From Klugiella xanthotipulae (lineage in GTDB: Bacteria; Actinomycetota; Actinomycetes; Actinomycetales; Microbacteriaceae): a stretch of DNA of 64,000 bases. Made by a program: the position numbers and the translations under genes. This document shows positions 15,790-24,446 of this stretch, piece after piece. Position 1 is the first letter of the stretch. Every line of letters begins with the position of its first letter. The stretch is from the NCBI RefSeq assembly GCF_006716695.1, contig NZ_VFPN01000001.1, forward strand, positions 1,116,001-1,180,000, read 5' to 3'. The notes beneath the pieces were generated by a model. That model was not told the origin of the DNA. It made no database searches and worked only from the letters and a program-made list of their open reading frames with translations.

Positions 15790-18021
15790 ATGCTCATAAA
15801 CCTTGCCACCAACCCATCTTTTGAAACGGTGGTACTGAATCTCGGGGACGTGAACGGCAGCAATGCCTCCACCACCATCGTCGGCTGCAGCACGACGGGG
15901 TCGGGACTGAAGATCACTCCGCAGGTTGACTCGACAGGGGACCATATCCTCCGGGCTACCTACACCACACCACCCACCGCGGATACGGCGATTGGGCTGA
16001 CCTCGGCCAACATCACGACCAACCGCGAGTACACACTCCTGGTCGAACTCCGGGCATCCCGCGAACTCAATTTAAAACTCCAGATCAGGGGCGCATCAGG
16101 CGACCTGTACGCCGTAGGGACCCAGTGGCAGAGCCTCCGACTGATCGGGTCGGCGGGCTCGGGGGCCCTCGCAACCTCAACGGGGGTACTGATCCCCGCA
16201 TCCGCCGCGGCCCGTCTCGGCGACTGGATCGAGGTGAAAACGGTGTGCCTCCTCGACGGGTCTTTCGAGGGGCCGTACTTTGACGGCACGATACCCGAGG
16301 CCGAGTGGGCCGGGGAACCCCATAAGTCGCAGTCTCTCCTCTCTGAGGAGGCACTCTCCACCGTCAACGGCGACATCGAGCGCTGGAGCTCGGGGGAAGC
16401 TCGACCACACACCGACTTCATGCCGGTGCGCAACGTGCGAAAGTACGGGGCCACCGGTGACGGGGTAACCGATGACACCGCCGCCCTCCAGGCCGCCCTC
16501 GATGTGGGTGACAGCACCGCCATCGTCTTCCTGCCCGCGGGCTGCTACCGGATCACGAAACCCATCACGTGGGACCCGTACCGGGCCCAGCTCCACGGCC
16601 AAGATGCCTCGGTATTCTGCGACATTAGCAACCCCAACACCTACGCGGTGCGGGTCTGCTCTTCAGCCCGCTTCCCGGGCGGTTCACCCGCACGAAACAC
16701 TCTCGTAACGAACGGCGGTATCGAGTTCTACACAACCAACTTCCGCTGCAACGGGATGCTCTTCAAGGGCGCTGTCGGTAACGATAGCCAGGTCGGTGGC
16801 TCCTACGAGAGCGGGCGACGGAAGAACGGCCACCTGACCGTATCCAATATGGTGCTTCGCGGGTTCAATATCGCCCACAGCATTGAGGACTACACCTACA
16901 TGGCCGGATTCCGCGATTCGGTTTTCCGGTACAACAAGACCGCCCTCTACATGCCCAAGAGCGGTATCGACCGCGGTGAGCGCGTCTACTACGAGAACTG
17001 CGCCTTCACCAATAATGATCGATACACGTGGATGATCCACATGGAGGCCACGGAAACCTTCCAGTTCATCAATTGCTCCTTCGACTGGATGGCGATGTTT
17101 CTGCGGGTGGACGATGGGTCCAAGGTCAACCTCATCAGCTGCCACATCGAGAGTCCCAGCGACCCCCGCCCCCCGGCCGGCCAGTACGACCCCTCGCCGA
17201 TGCTGCGCGACAACGAGATCCTTCTGGGGATCGGGGGCGACCAGTTCAACAACCGCTGTTTTGTGAACGTGACGGGAACGGGTGCGCTGAACATCACCAA
17301 TTCGGTCATCACGCTCAACTACTACGAGATGGACCAGACGGTCAACCCGCTGCCATTTGTGTTCCACATCAGCCCGTGGGCATCGGTCAATATCCACCAG
17401 AGCTACATGAAGACACCCTCGGTGCGGGCACTCTCCTCCGGGGGTGGGCGGCTCACCATCAGCCAGCCCAAGTTTTGGACGCAGGACGAGTTCATTCCTA
17501 TGCTGGGGCTCAACACCAAACATAACCGTCTTCGGGATGGCCAATTTCCGAGGGCGACGGTGTCGGATACCTGGGGCCACCTGAACGGGGGAACGGGTGC
17601 TGCGACCGCGGTAACCAGCCCCGTCATCCACTCCTCATCGATTCGAATGGTGCACGGAACCACTGCAGCGGCAGAGTTGCGGGTCACCCTTCCGGTTTCG
17701 GGGCCACTGCGGGTCGCCGGAGTCTCGGTTAAACTGCGCGCCGACGGTACCCGGCCGGCCGGAAAGATCAACACCGTGCGGATGGATTTTCTCGACCGAA
17801 CGGGCACCGTGCTCGGCTCGATGTACGACGAGTTTGGGCGCAACCCGATCACACTCTCTTCCACAAAGTGGACCACCTACCAATTGGTGCGAGACGTGGA
17901 TCACGAGACCTGGTGGAACTCTGACCTGGTGACGAATATGCGGATTGCCTTCGTGCGAAGCAGCGGGTCAAACGGTGAGACGTTCTACGTTGGTGAGGCG
18001 TTTGTGAACTACTTCGGCTAG
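15790..18021 (+). CDS. Tailspike-like protein 1 (pectate-lyase superfamily beta-helix)
   Basis: A 743-residue protein. Residues 1-190 look like a carbohydrate-binding jelly roll (NLATNPSFE opening). The core starts with VRKYGATGDGVTDDTAALQA and FLPAGCYRI, the hallmark of the Pectate_lyase_3/right-handed beta-helix family used by phage tailspikes to grip or cut surface glycans. The last 170 residues are a second beta-sandwich (TWGHLNGGTGAATA onward). There is no signal peptide. It is a close paralogue of the next large gene: shared blocks include ITWDPY-AQLHG, GFNIAHSI and AETFQFINCSFDW-like text. Confidence 0.83.
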   Translation: MLINLATNPSFETVVLNLGDVNGSNASTTIVGCSTTGSGLKITPQVDSTGDHILRATYTTPPTADTAIGLTSANITTNREYTLLVELRASRELNLKLQIRGASGDLYAVGTQWQSLRLIGSAGSGALATSTGVLIPASAAARLGDWIEVKTVCLLDGSFEGPYFDGTIPEAEWAGEPHKSQSLLSEEALSTVNGDIERWSSGEARPHTDFMPVRNVRKYGATGDGVTDDTAALQAALDVGDSTAIVFLPAGCYRITKPITWDPYRAQLHGQDASVFCDISNPNTYAVRVCSSARFPGGSPARNTLVTNGGIEFYTTNFRCNGMLFKGAVGNDSQVGGSYESGRRKNGHLTVSNMVLRGFNIAHSIEDYTYMAGFRDSVFRYNKTALYMPKSGIDRGERVYYENCAFTNNDRYTWMIHMEATETFQFINCSFDWMAMFLRVDDGSKVNLISCHIESPSDPRPPAGQYDPSPMLRDNEILLGIGGDQFNNRCFVNVTGTGALNITNSVITLNYYEMDQTVNPLPFVFHISPWASVNIHQSYMKTPSVRALSSGGGRLTISQPKFWTQDEFIPMLGLNTKHNRLRDGQFPRATVSDTWGHLNGGTGAATAVTSPVIHSSSIRMVHGTTAAAELRVTLPVSGPLRVAGVSVKLRADGTRPAGKINTVRMDFLDRTGTVLGSMYDEFGRNPITLSSTKWTTYQLVRDVDHETWWNSDLVTNMRIAFVRSSGSNGETFYVGEAFVNYFG

Positions 18022-18027
18022 TCACTG

Positions 18028-18073
18028 AGGCCCGCCCGGGTGGTGCGTAACGGCGTCCGGGCGGGCCCCTTTC
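18028..18073 (+). terminator. Rho-independent terminator after tailspike 1
   Basis: An 11-bp GC stem, GGCCCGCCCGG against CCGGGCGGGCC, followed by CCTTTCT. Confidence 0.8.
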
Positions 18074-18095
18074 TCTGCAAAGAATATTTGCCTCT

Positions 18096-18180
18096 TTGTG
18101 TTGCTTAATTGCAACATTTTGCCTAGAGTAAGTACCGAGCTCCTACCGCTGTATCTATAACAGGCGGTGAGGAGCTTTTT
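18096..18180 (+). promoter_or_regulatory. Repeat element R1: promoter, operator-like hairpin and leader stem
   Basis: This element is shared with a second copy at 20763-20845 at the same internal spacing. It begins TTGTGTTGCTTA, contains the palindrome GTTGC-N6-GCAAC and has a promoter-like pair TTGCTT, 17 bases, TAGAGT (18124-18129). About 14 bases on comes GAGCT-CTACCGCTGT. In this copy the leader pairs AGCTCCTACCGCTGT with ACAGGCGGTGAGGAGCT and ends in TTTTT, which is a terminator-like fold within the predicted 5' leader of tailspike 2. Confidence 0.6.
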
Positions 18181-18332
18181 GCTGGCCGCCCGCGACGGGC
18201 CGCCCACCGACGGGGTAACAATCGGGCCACCGACGCCACCGTCACACACGCTCGCGCACCATCGGCATACCGCCGCGCCCGAGCGCCCCATCCCCACGGA
18301 CGCCGCCGCGCGTCCACACAACGAAAGAAATC

Positions 18333-20711
18333 ATGGAAAATTTTTATTCACGCTATACCTTTACCCCCGAGATCACGAGCCTGGGCAGCGGCTATGCGCT
18401 GACCAACCCCGGCGTATCAACGCTCTTTACCACCGTTGAGCCCATGACCGGCACCACCATCGCCCGCGTACAGTTCACCGCCAACACAACCGAACCGGGG
18501 ATCGGATTTAGCATCGAGGAGCTTGCCCGCAACACGCAATACACCCTCATAGCCTACGCGCGCCTCACTACCGCCATCACGGGTCGCAGCATCACAGCCA
18601 GGGGGCGAGTGGGCAGCATCTGGGATCGCGCAGACACGCCACTCCCGCTGACCACAAGTTGGCAACGTATCACCCTCACAAAGACCACCCCCACCGCATT
18701 CCGCAACTACGCCGCCGACGGCAGTCAGCAGTCACCGTTCTGGAATATAACCGGTCCCTACACCGGTCTCTTCTTCGACGCCGTGCGGACGGGTGACGAG
18801 ATTGAGGTCAAACTCCTGTCGGTCATCGCGGGGGGCACCGCCCCCACCGCAACAATCACACAGATCCCCTCCGCCTATACCCGCAACGTTGTGACAGACT
18901 ACGGTGCCGTCGGAGACGGGGTGCACGATGATAGCGACGCCCTGGAGAAGGCGCTCAATCTGGGCGGAGCGCTCGCCACCGTCGTCTTCCCGCCCGGCAC
19001 CTATCGCATTAAGAGGCAGCTCACCTGGGACCCCTACAGCGCCCAACTACACGGAACCGGTGCCAGCATCTGGTGTGACCTGAACACGGCAACCCCGGAG
19101 GCAACAACGCCCGCGACCAAGGCCGCCGGAACAGCCACAAACCGCGACAGCTACGCCATCAGAGTCGTCTCCTCGGCACCGTTCCGCAACGGGTCAACGG
19201 CGCATAACCGACTCGTGCACAGCGGTGGCATCCGCTTCTTCGCGCGAAACAGGTCCTGTAACGGCCTGCTCCTCGAGGGTAAAATTGGCGAGTCTCAATC
19301 GGTCAACGGCACCTTCGAACGGGGTCGCCGCAAAGATGCCCATCTGACTTTTAACAATCTCGTTTTCGAGGGTTTCAACATCGCCCACTGCATCAGCAGC
19401 TACACCTTCATGACGGGTTTTCGCGATTGCACCTTCCGCGACAACAACACGGCCGCCTACCTCCCGGCCGCCGAGATGGGCGCGGTCTCCTACACGGAGA
19501 GCGGCGTTCCCATCACCAAGGCATCGGCACCCACCCGCCACGTAGACCGCGGCGAGCGCATCTTCTACGACAACTGCGACTTCGTGAACAACAATCGTTT
19601 CTCCTGGCTGATCCACCTGGCCGCCGGCGAAACCTTCCAGTTCATGAACTGCTCCTTCGACTGGTTCGGGATGCTGTTGCGCGCGGAGAACGGTGCCAAG
19701 ATCAACATCGCCAACAGCCACATCGAGTCCCCGGGCGACGGGCAGATGCTGCGTGGATCGCGTCACCCAAATTCAACCGACAACAGCGAAGTCATCACCT
19801 ATGTCAACCAGTCCAACACCGGCGACCCCACGGACGCTGACGACTCCGCCTTCATCAATAAGTGTTTTGCCTCGGTACACAGCAATGCCTCGGTGAACAT
19901 TTCACAGACCGTAATGACCGTCAATTATGTGGACGAACCGCCCCACATCCCCAACCCGGTCCCGTTCCTCTTCTACATCAGCCCACTCGGGAGCGTCAGC
20001 CTCGACCAGTGCTCCCTCCACACACCCGCTGTGGAGGCCTTCAGCACGGGCGGCGGACGGATCTCGATCACCAACCCCCGGTTTGCGACCGAGTCCTACG
20101 ATATCCCCCTGCTGGGGCGTAACCCCCAGCACGACCTGATGCCACAGGGCACCCACCGGATCACAAACAGCACGACCAGCTTTCCGGCGCTCTCCGGATG
20201 GACAGCCATCAACGCCAGCGTGACGGGCGTCGAGAGCAAAAATTCCCGCGAGATTAAGATTACCCAGACGGCTGCGGGCGACTTCAGCGCGGCACTCGTG
20301 ATTCCGGTAACAGGCGTCGGACGAATCACGGGGTTCAGCTTTGACGTGGAGGGAGACGATATCCTCGGCCGACCCCACATCGACTTCAATGATGCCCGGG
20401 GCAACACGATCGGACGCCTCTTTGAGGAAAACAAGAAAGCGTACCTCACCACCACCGCGACAACCTCCTCGTGGGGGGTCACGGTCTCTACCACGCGCAC
20501 ACACTACCGTCTCGTTCGCCACAACGATCACCAGGGAGTTGACTGGAGCTATCAGCTGGGCTGGAATCCCCAGGCCGTGAGGAATATCCGCATTGTGCTC
20601 CCCTGCCGCAACACCGTGACAACCGAGGGGGGCACGACGAAAACCGATTATTCCGGTAGCGCTGGCACGTCTTTCACGATCAGTAATATGCGGGTCAACA
20701 CCTACGGATAA
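18333..20711 (+). CDS. Tailspike-like protein 2 (pectate-lyase superfamily beta-helix)
   Basis: A 792-residue paralogue of the preceding tailspike: N-terminal sandwich of about 180 residues, then VTDYGAVGDGVHDDSDALEK and FPPGTYRIKRQLTWDPY at the start of the beta-helix, and a C-terminal sandwich after about residue 610. It has insertions relative to copy 1, for example around SYTESGVPITKASAPTRH. The N- and C-terminal modules differ more than the helix core, as expected if each copy targets a different glycan or partner. No signal peptide, so release would need lysis. Expressed from R1. Confidence 0.83.
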   Translation: MENFYSRYTFTPEITSLGSGYALTNPGVSTLFTTVEPMTGTTIARVQFTANTTEPGIGFSIEELARNTQYTLIAYARLTTAITGRSITARGRVGSIWDRADTPLPLTTSWQRITLTKTTPTAFRNYAADGSQQSPFWNITGPYTGLFFDAVRTGDEIEVKLLSVIAGGTAPTATITQIPSAYTRNVVTDYGAVGDGVHDDSDALEKALNLGGALATVVFPPGTYRIKRQLTWDPYSAQLHGTGASIWCDLNTATPEATTPATKAAGTATNRDSYAIRVVSSAPFRNGSTAHNRLVHSGGIRFFARNRSCNGLLLEGKIGESQSVNGTFERGRRKDAHLTFNNLVFEGFNIAHCISSYTFMTGFRDCTFRDNNTAAYLPAAEMGAVSYTESGVPITKASAPTRHVDRGERIFYDNCDFVNNNRFSWLIHLAAGETFQFMNCSFDWFGMLLRAENGAKINIANSHIESPGDGQMLRGSRHPNSTDNSEVITYVNQSNTGDPTDADDSAFINKCFASVHSNASVNISQTVMTVNYVDEPPHIPNPVPFLFYISPLGSVSLDQCSLHTPAVEAFSTGGGRISITNPRFATESYDIPLLGRNPQHDLMPQGTHRITNSTTSFPALSGWTAINASVTGVESKNSREIKITQTAAGDFSAALVIPVTGVGRITGFSFDVEGDDILGRPHIDFNDARGNTIGRLFEENKKAYLTTTATTSSWGVTVSTTRTHYRLVRHNDHQGVDWSYQLGWNPQAVRNIRIVLPCRNTVTTEGGTTKTDYSGSAGTSFTISNMRVNTYG

Positions 20712-20727
20712 TCGCACGGGTGCGCCC

Positions 20728-20763
20728 ATGCGGGAAGAATAATTGAAAATATTCTTCCCGCAT
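20728..20763 (+). terminator. Rho-independent terminator after tailspike 2
   Basis: A perfect 13-bp stem, ATGCGGGAAGAAT against ATTCTTCCCGCAT, with a short AT-rich loop. It abuts the R2 promoter element, so termination and re-initiation are side by side. Confidence 0.8.
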
Positions 20764-20845
20764 TGTGTTGCTTATCTGCAACGACTTGTGTAAATTTATC
20801 AATGAGCTTCTACCGCTGTCTAAAAAACAGGGTGGACCAACTCAC
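20763..20845 (+). promoter_or_regulatory. Repeat element R2: second copy of the promoter/operator/leader module
   Basis: It matches R1 at the operator (TTGTGTTGCTTA, GTTGC-N6-GCAAC), has TTGCTT-17-TAAATT as the promoter pair, and the leader block GAGCTTCTACCGCTGT begins at the same distance as in R1. The leader stem is shorter (ACC-CTGT with ACAG-GGT) and lacks the T-run, so unlike R1 it should not terminate. It drives the amidase/holin genes, whose first start is about 215 bases downstream. The stretch 20846-21059 holds no supported gene. Confidence 0.6.
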
Positions 20846-21059
20846 ACAAGCCCCCTCAGGGAAGGTGCCGCGTCACACCGCGCGGCACACACGGGCGTGT
20901 TTCCCCGTTCAACCAGAAACACACGGCAGGCGCTTCTCAGTAACGCCCGTCGGCCGCGCACAGCACAACCGGTTTCTCTCTCTTGTCCGCTGTGCTGTGC
21001 GCGGCATTCCGCCCTCGACCACCCACGTCGCGGCGGCATCGTGTCAAAGGAGCCCCCGG

Positions 21060-21878
21060 ATGAATATCCGCACCATCGTCCCCGACGGCCGGAAGTACAC
21101 CCGTGGCCGCCCCAACGGCACACCCAACCTGTTCGTTATCCATCACCAAGCGGGGTACCAAGAGAACTCGATCCGCGCACTCACCACCGGCCAGGGTGCG
21201 CCCTCGGCCAACTACATCATCTCCGGTGCGGATGTCGTGGCCTCGGTCCCCGAGGGAGACACCCCGTGGACCAACAACAACTGGGCGAGCAACACAAAGT
21301 CGATCACTTTTGAGTTGGCCAACGCACCGGGTATGCAGCCGCCCAGCCAGGCGACCCTTGAGTCGGCGGCACAGATCATGGCGTCCGCGGCTCGGCGGTG
21401 GGAGTACTCCCTGCCGCTACGCCGCGGAGTCAACGTCTACGGCCACAACGAAGTCGCAGATAAACCCACCGCCTGTCCGGGCGGTACCAACCTGAGCTGG
21501 CTCATCGCCCGCGCCAACCAGATCCTGGAATCATCCCCTCCCGGTTCAAGCGTTGGTGCCGCTGCACCGCCAGATCAGGAAGCTCTCGCACAACAGGAGG
21601 TTGCGCGGGTATTCGCAGAGATAAGGAGAAGTGGAATGGCCTACATCCACGTGAAAGGAACAAAAACGCACATCCTCGTGGGGGTGGACGCGCGCTACCC
21701 GATTAAAGGGCTCAAATCCGAGTCCAAACGCGGCATCACCACGTGGTCAGGGCAGGGCGAGATCGCCCTCTGCCGCGACATCTGGGGAGAGCCGCGACTG
21801 ATTAGCGCACGAGGATACGAGATTCTCGCAGATATCCTCACCCGGGACGAGCCGGGGAACGGCGGCGTCCGGGCGTGA
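21060..21878 (+). CDS. N-acetylmuramoyl-L-alanine amidase (endolysin)
   Basis: A 272-residue peptidoglycan hydrolase with an N-terminal Amidase_2/PGRP domain that cuts between MurNAc and the stem peptide. The first zinc ligand is expected at His28 in FVIHHQAG. The second and third lie in YGHNEVADKPTACPG. A flexible P/G/A linker near residue 160 joins it to a C-terminal domain (AYIHVKGTKTHILVGVDARY), probably wall-binding. There is no signal peptide, so it depends on the holin-like proteins encoded next. ATG at 21060 follows AAAGGAG; the longer frame from 20763 crosses the R2 promoter. Confidence 0.87.
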   Translation: MNIRTIVPDGRKYTRGRPNGTPNLFVIHHQAGYQENSIRALTTGQGAPSANYIISGADVVASVPEGDTPWTNNNWASNTKSITFELANAPGMQPPSQATLESAAQIMASAARRWEYSLPLRRGVNVYGHNEVADKPTACPGGTNLSWLIARANQILESSPPGSSVGAAAPPDQEALAQQEVARVFAEIRRSGMAYIHVKGTKTHILVGVDARYPIKGLKSESKRGITTWSGQGEIALCRDIWGEPRLISARGYEILADILTRDEPGNGGVRA

Positions 21879-21907
21879 CGCCCGAGAACCCACCACGAGG
21901 GGGGAGA

Positions 21908-22216
21908 ATGCGCATGGTCAATGATCCCAAATCCTATTCGCTGGCCGAAGTCGTCCGACTTATGGCCCGCATGGAAAACAATCTCATCGAGATTAAAAGC
22001 GATATCCAGCGACTCGAAGCCAACTACGTGACCCGGGCCGAGTGGGAGCTTTTTCGCGAGCACGTCGCACTCGAGCTCAAGCGCGTTCGCGAAAAACACG
22101 AACGAGACCTGACGCGCTTTGAACGTCGCTCAACCTCGTGGGTACCCTACGGGGCCCTCGGCGTATCGGCCCTCGTGGCCATCATTACACTCATCCGTGC
22201 CATCGTACCCGCTTGA
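21908..22216 (+). CDS. Holin-like coiled-coil membrane protein (DUF2746-type)
   Basis: A 102-residue protein with a charged coiled coil (residues 10-75, MENNLIEIKSDIQRLEANYV and FREHVALELKRVREKHERDL) then one C-terminal transmembrane helix (YGALGVSALVAIITLIRAI). The layout matches XhlA/DUF2746 proteins that sit beside endolysins in actinophages and help form the lysis hole. GAGGGGGGAG precedes the ATG. The gene follows the amidase after about 30 bases. Confidence 0.7.
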   Translation: MRMVNDPKSYSLAEVVRLMARMENNLIEIKSDIQRLEANYVTRAEWELFREHVALELKRVREKHERDLTRFERRSTSWVPYGALGVSALVAIITLIRAIVPA

Positions 22217-22230
22217 CAGAAAGGAGCATC

Positions 22231-22674
22231 ATGGTGCGTCGCCGTTCATCAATTGCCCCGGCCACACCGTTTGTGCACGAACTGGAGGACTCGGCAGAAG
22301 CCGCGGCACTCGCCGCGGTTGAAGTCGAAGCCGAAGAGGAGGCCGAAGCCCAGAAAGTGGATGTCCTCCTGGCCGCCGCCGCAGAGGCCGAGACCGCCCG
22401 CGAGCTAGCTAAGGTCCGCACCGCCAACCGGCTGGATAGCAGACAGCGCGTCCTGCGTGGCCTGCTGCAGGTGGTCGTCTCTCTGCTGCCGATCCTCCCG
22501 CAGTTGCGCGAGATCGTCCTCGGCACCTGGTCGTCGCAGTGGCTCGTTGCCACGATGGGGCAGCTTATCGCTATCCAGGTAGTACTCACTCAGATCATGG
22601 CCATCCCGGCCGTAGACGGGTGGCTGGGCCGGCTCGGCCTCGGAAAGGAGACTCGCGATTCATACACCACCTGA
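22231..22674 (+). CDS. Putative second holin
   Basis: A 147-residue protein. The first 70 residues are acidic and alanine-rich (EDSAEAAALAAVEVEAEEEA). Two to three hydrophobic segments follow (LRGLLQVVVSLLPILPQL and LVATMGQLIAIQVVLTQIMA), giving a membrane protein of holin size. AAGGAG lies 7 bases before the ATG. It is the last gene of the amidase operon, which ends at a strong terminator. The family is not recognised; the role is inferred from position. Confidence 0.55.
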   Translation: MVRRRSSIAPATPFVHELEDSAEAAALAAVEVEAEEEAEAQKVDVLLAAAAEAETARELAKVRTANRLDSRQRVLRGLLQVVVSLLPILPQLREIVLGTWSSQWLVATMGQLIAIQVVLTQIMAIPAVDGWLGRLGLGKETRDSYTT

Positions 22675-22675
22675 C

Positions 22676-22736
22676 GCCTGGCCCCCGCATTCGGTTCCTC
22701 GGAACCCAAGGCGGGGGCCAGGCGGTCGTTAACGAC
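22676..22736. terminator. Terminator hairpin and GTCGTTAACGAC palindrome at the end of the lysis operon
   Basis: A perfect 13-bp stem, GCCTGGCCCCCGC against GCGGGGGCCAGGC, contains a nested GGTTCC-TC-GGAACC stem. It is followed at once by the 12-base palindrome GTCGTTAACGAC (22725-22736). It can serve both the rightward lysis genes and the leftward ImmA-type gene. Confidence 0.75.
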
Positions 22737-22756
22737 GATACATTTCGCTCGTGTGT

Positions 22757-23116
22757 TCACGCTGACCTGTTCTCGCGCAGCCACAGCGTGAGCAGATACT
22801 CACTCACCCCCAGGTCGCTCGCCCAGGCGGCCACATCCGAGCGCTCCTGGGCCAGCCACAGCACCCGCTCGCGACTAATCAGGTTGCGTGCCGCAAAACG
22901 ATCGGCCTGCAACTCGTACTTTTCGCTCGTACCGCTGTGGCCGAGTACCGCGTGACCCAGCTCATGAGCGAGAGTATTTCGCTCATGCACGGCACCCATC
23001 CGCTGCTGCAGGAAGACGGTGCGCGCCTCGGGCACCCACAGCCCCCTGCCGGAATGCAGCCGACGATAGACGATGCTAACGCCCAGCTCTTCTGCGTGTT
23101 GGAACGGATCGTACAT
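22757..23116 (-). CDS. Second ImmA/IrrE-type metallopeptidase
   Basis: A 119-residue protein beginning MYDPFQHAEELGVSIVYRRL. The zinc motif is LAHELGHAVLGHSG with the third ligand in the helix ELQADRFAARNLI. Unlike the first ImmA protein it has no repressor gene coupled to it. The MYDPF-HA start resembles PWEHAVSLGLPV of the other copy, so the two may be duplicates. It may cleave the same repressor from the far edge of the island. The longer frame to 23242 runs into the dcd promoter and is not used. Confidence 0.8.
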   Translation of the reverse strand: MYDPFQHAEELGVSIVYRRLHSGRGLWVPEARTVFLQQRMGAVHERNTLAHELGHAVLGHSGTSEKYELQADRFAARNLISRERVLWLAQERSDVAAWASDLGVSEYLLTLWLRENRSA

Positions 23117-23254
23117 GAGGGGTAACGGCCTTTCGTGTGCTGTACCGCCACCCGAACGAAAAACCGGGTCGGCATTTGGTACTCCTCCAGTGTGACCGAC
23201 ACCACCGACATTCCATGCCGGTACCCGCCAACCCACACACACTAGGCTGTAATC

Positions 23255-23860
23255 GTGCTTCTCTCAGACCGCGACATCACCGCCGAATTGTCCGCCAGCC
23301 GCATCGGGCTCGACCCCTACGACCCCTCCATGGTCCAGCCCTCCAGTGTTGATGTGCGCCTCGACCGCTTCTTCCGCCTCTTTGATAACCACAAATACCC
23401 CTTCATCGACCCGTCGGTCGATCAGCCCGACCTCACCCACCTGATCGAAACGGATGGCACCGACCCGTTCATCCTGCACCCCGGCGAATTTGTGCTCGGC
23501 TCAACCTTCGAGAAAATTTCCCTGCCCGACGACATCGCCGCACGCCTTGAGGGGAAGAGTTCGCTGGGTCGCCTCGGCCTACTCACGCACTCCACCGCGG
23601 GGTTCATCGACCCCGGATTCTCGGGTCACGTCACTCTCGAACTCTCCAATGTGGCCACCCTCCCCATCAAGCTGTGGCCCGGCATGAAGATCGGCCAGCT
23701 GTGCTTCTTCCGGCTGTCCTCTGCCGCCGAGCACCCCTATGGCTCGCAGGAGTACAGCTCCCGGTACCAGGGGCAGCGTGGGCCGACGGCGTCCCGCTCG
23801 TTCCTCAACTTCCACCGGAGCGATGTTACCGTGACGGATGCCGGCAGCCCAGGTCGGTAA
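23255..23860 (+). CDS. dcd: dCTP deaminase
   Basis: A 201-residue enzyme converting dCTP to dUTP (the actinobacterial type may go on to dUMP) in thymidylate synthesis. It carries the trimer-interface and active-site run [20 protein letters not shown] followed by [12 protein letters not shown], the family signature. The N-terminal [12 protein letters not shown] and C-terminal [12 protein letters not shown] are also typical. Starts with GTG. Its ordinary chromosomal nature marks the right edge of the phage-derived island. Confidence 0.95.
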   Translation: MLLSDRDITAELSASRIGLDPYDPSMVQPSSVDVRLDRFFRLFDNHKYPFIDPSVDQPDLTHLIETDGTDPFILHPGEFVLGSTFEKISLPDDIAARLEGKSSLGRLGLLTHSTAGFIDPGFSGHVTLELSNVATLPIKLWPGMKIGQLCFFRLSSAAEHPYGSQEYSSRYQGQRGPTASRSFLNFHRSDVTVTDAGSPGR

Positions 23861-23903
23861 TCTTCACTTTCCCGCGGGCCCTTCGCCGGTTACGCTGGAA
23901 TGC

Positions 23904-24428
23904 ATGAGCGTGCCAACAGCCCAGACCTTTGCAAGCCATCTGGTTGCGGACGCGCCCACCGCCGCCTACCCATCCCGCATGGCCCTGTTCGGCCGCCTCG
24001 TGGGAACATGGTCAATCGCCAACGAATACTTCAACGAGCGCACCCAGGAGTGGTCCGAGTCCGACCGCACCTGGGTATTTTCCTACGTGCTCGGCGGCCG
24101 CGCCGTGCAGGATGTGATCACGGGCTCCGCCGATTGCACGGGCAACCACGACGAGGCGTTCGGCTCCTCCGTGCGCGTCTATGACGCCTCCATCGGGGCG
24201 TGGCGGGTGAACTGGTTTGGCACGGCCACCAACGAGTTCTGCGCGCTGGTGGCCATTGACCGTCACGGCGATATCCTGCAGGATGGCACACAGACAGATG
24301 GCCGTCCCATCCGCTGGAACTACCTCAATATCACCGAGAAATCCTTCGATTGGGAAGGCTACGTCTCCAATGATGAGGGCCGCACCTGGTGGTTGCAGCA
24401 GCGAATGCTCGCCACCCGCAGGGGATAA
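23904..24428 (+). CDS. DUF1579-like hypothetical protein
   Basis: A 174-residue soluble protein with a lipocalin-like beta-barrel pattern: LVGTWSIANEYFNERTQEW, VLGGRAVQDVITG, DASIGAWRVNWFGT, SFDWEGYVSNDEGRTWWLQQ. Proteins of this shape (DUF1579 and relatives) have no settled function. It follows dcd by 44 bases on the same strand, so it may be co-transcribed. The ATG at 23904 is preferred over the longer frame from 23838. Confidence 0.65.
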   Translation: MSVPTAQTFASHLVADAPTAAYPSRMALFGRLVGTWSIANEYFNERTQEWSESDRTWVFSYVLGGRAVQDVITGSADCTGNHDEAFGSSVRVYDASIGAWRVNWFGTATNEFCALVAIDRHGDILQDGTQTDGRPIRWNYLNITEKSFDWEGYVSNDEGRTWWLQQRMLATRRG

Positions 24429-24446
24429 GGCCCACCCTCTCCCCGG

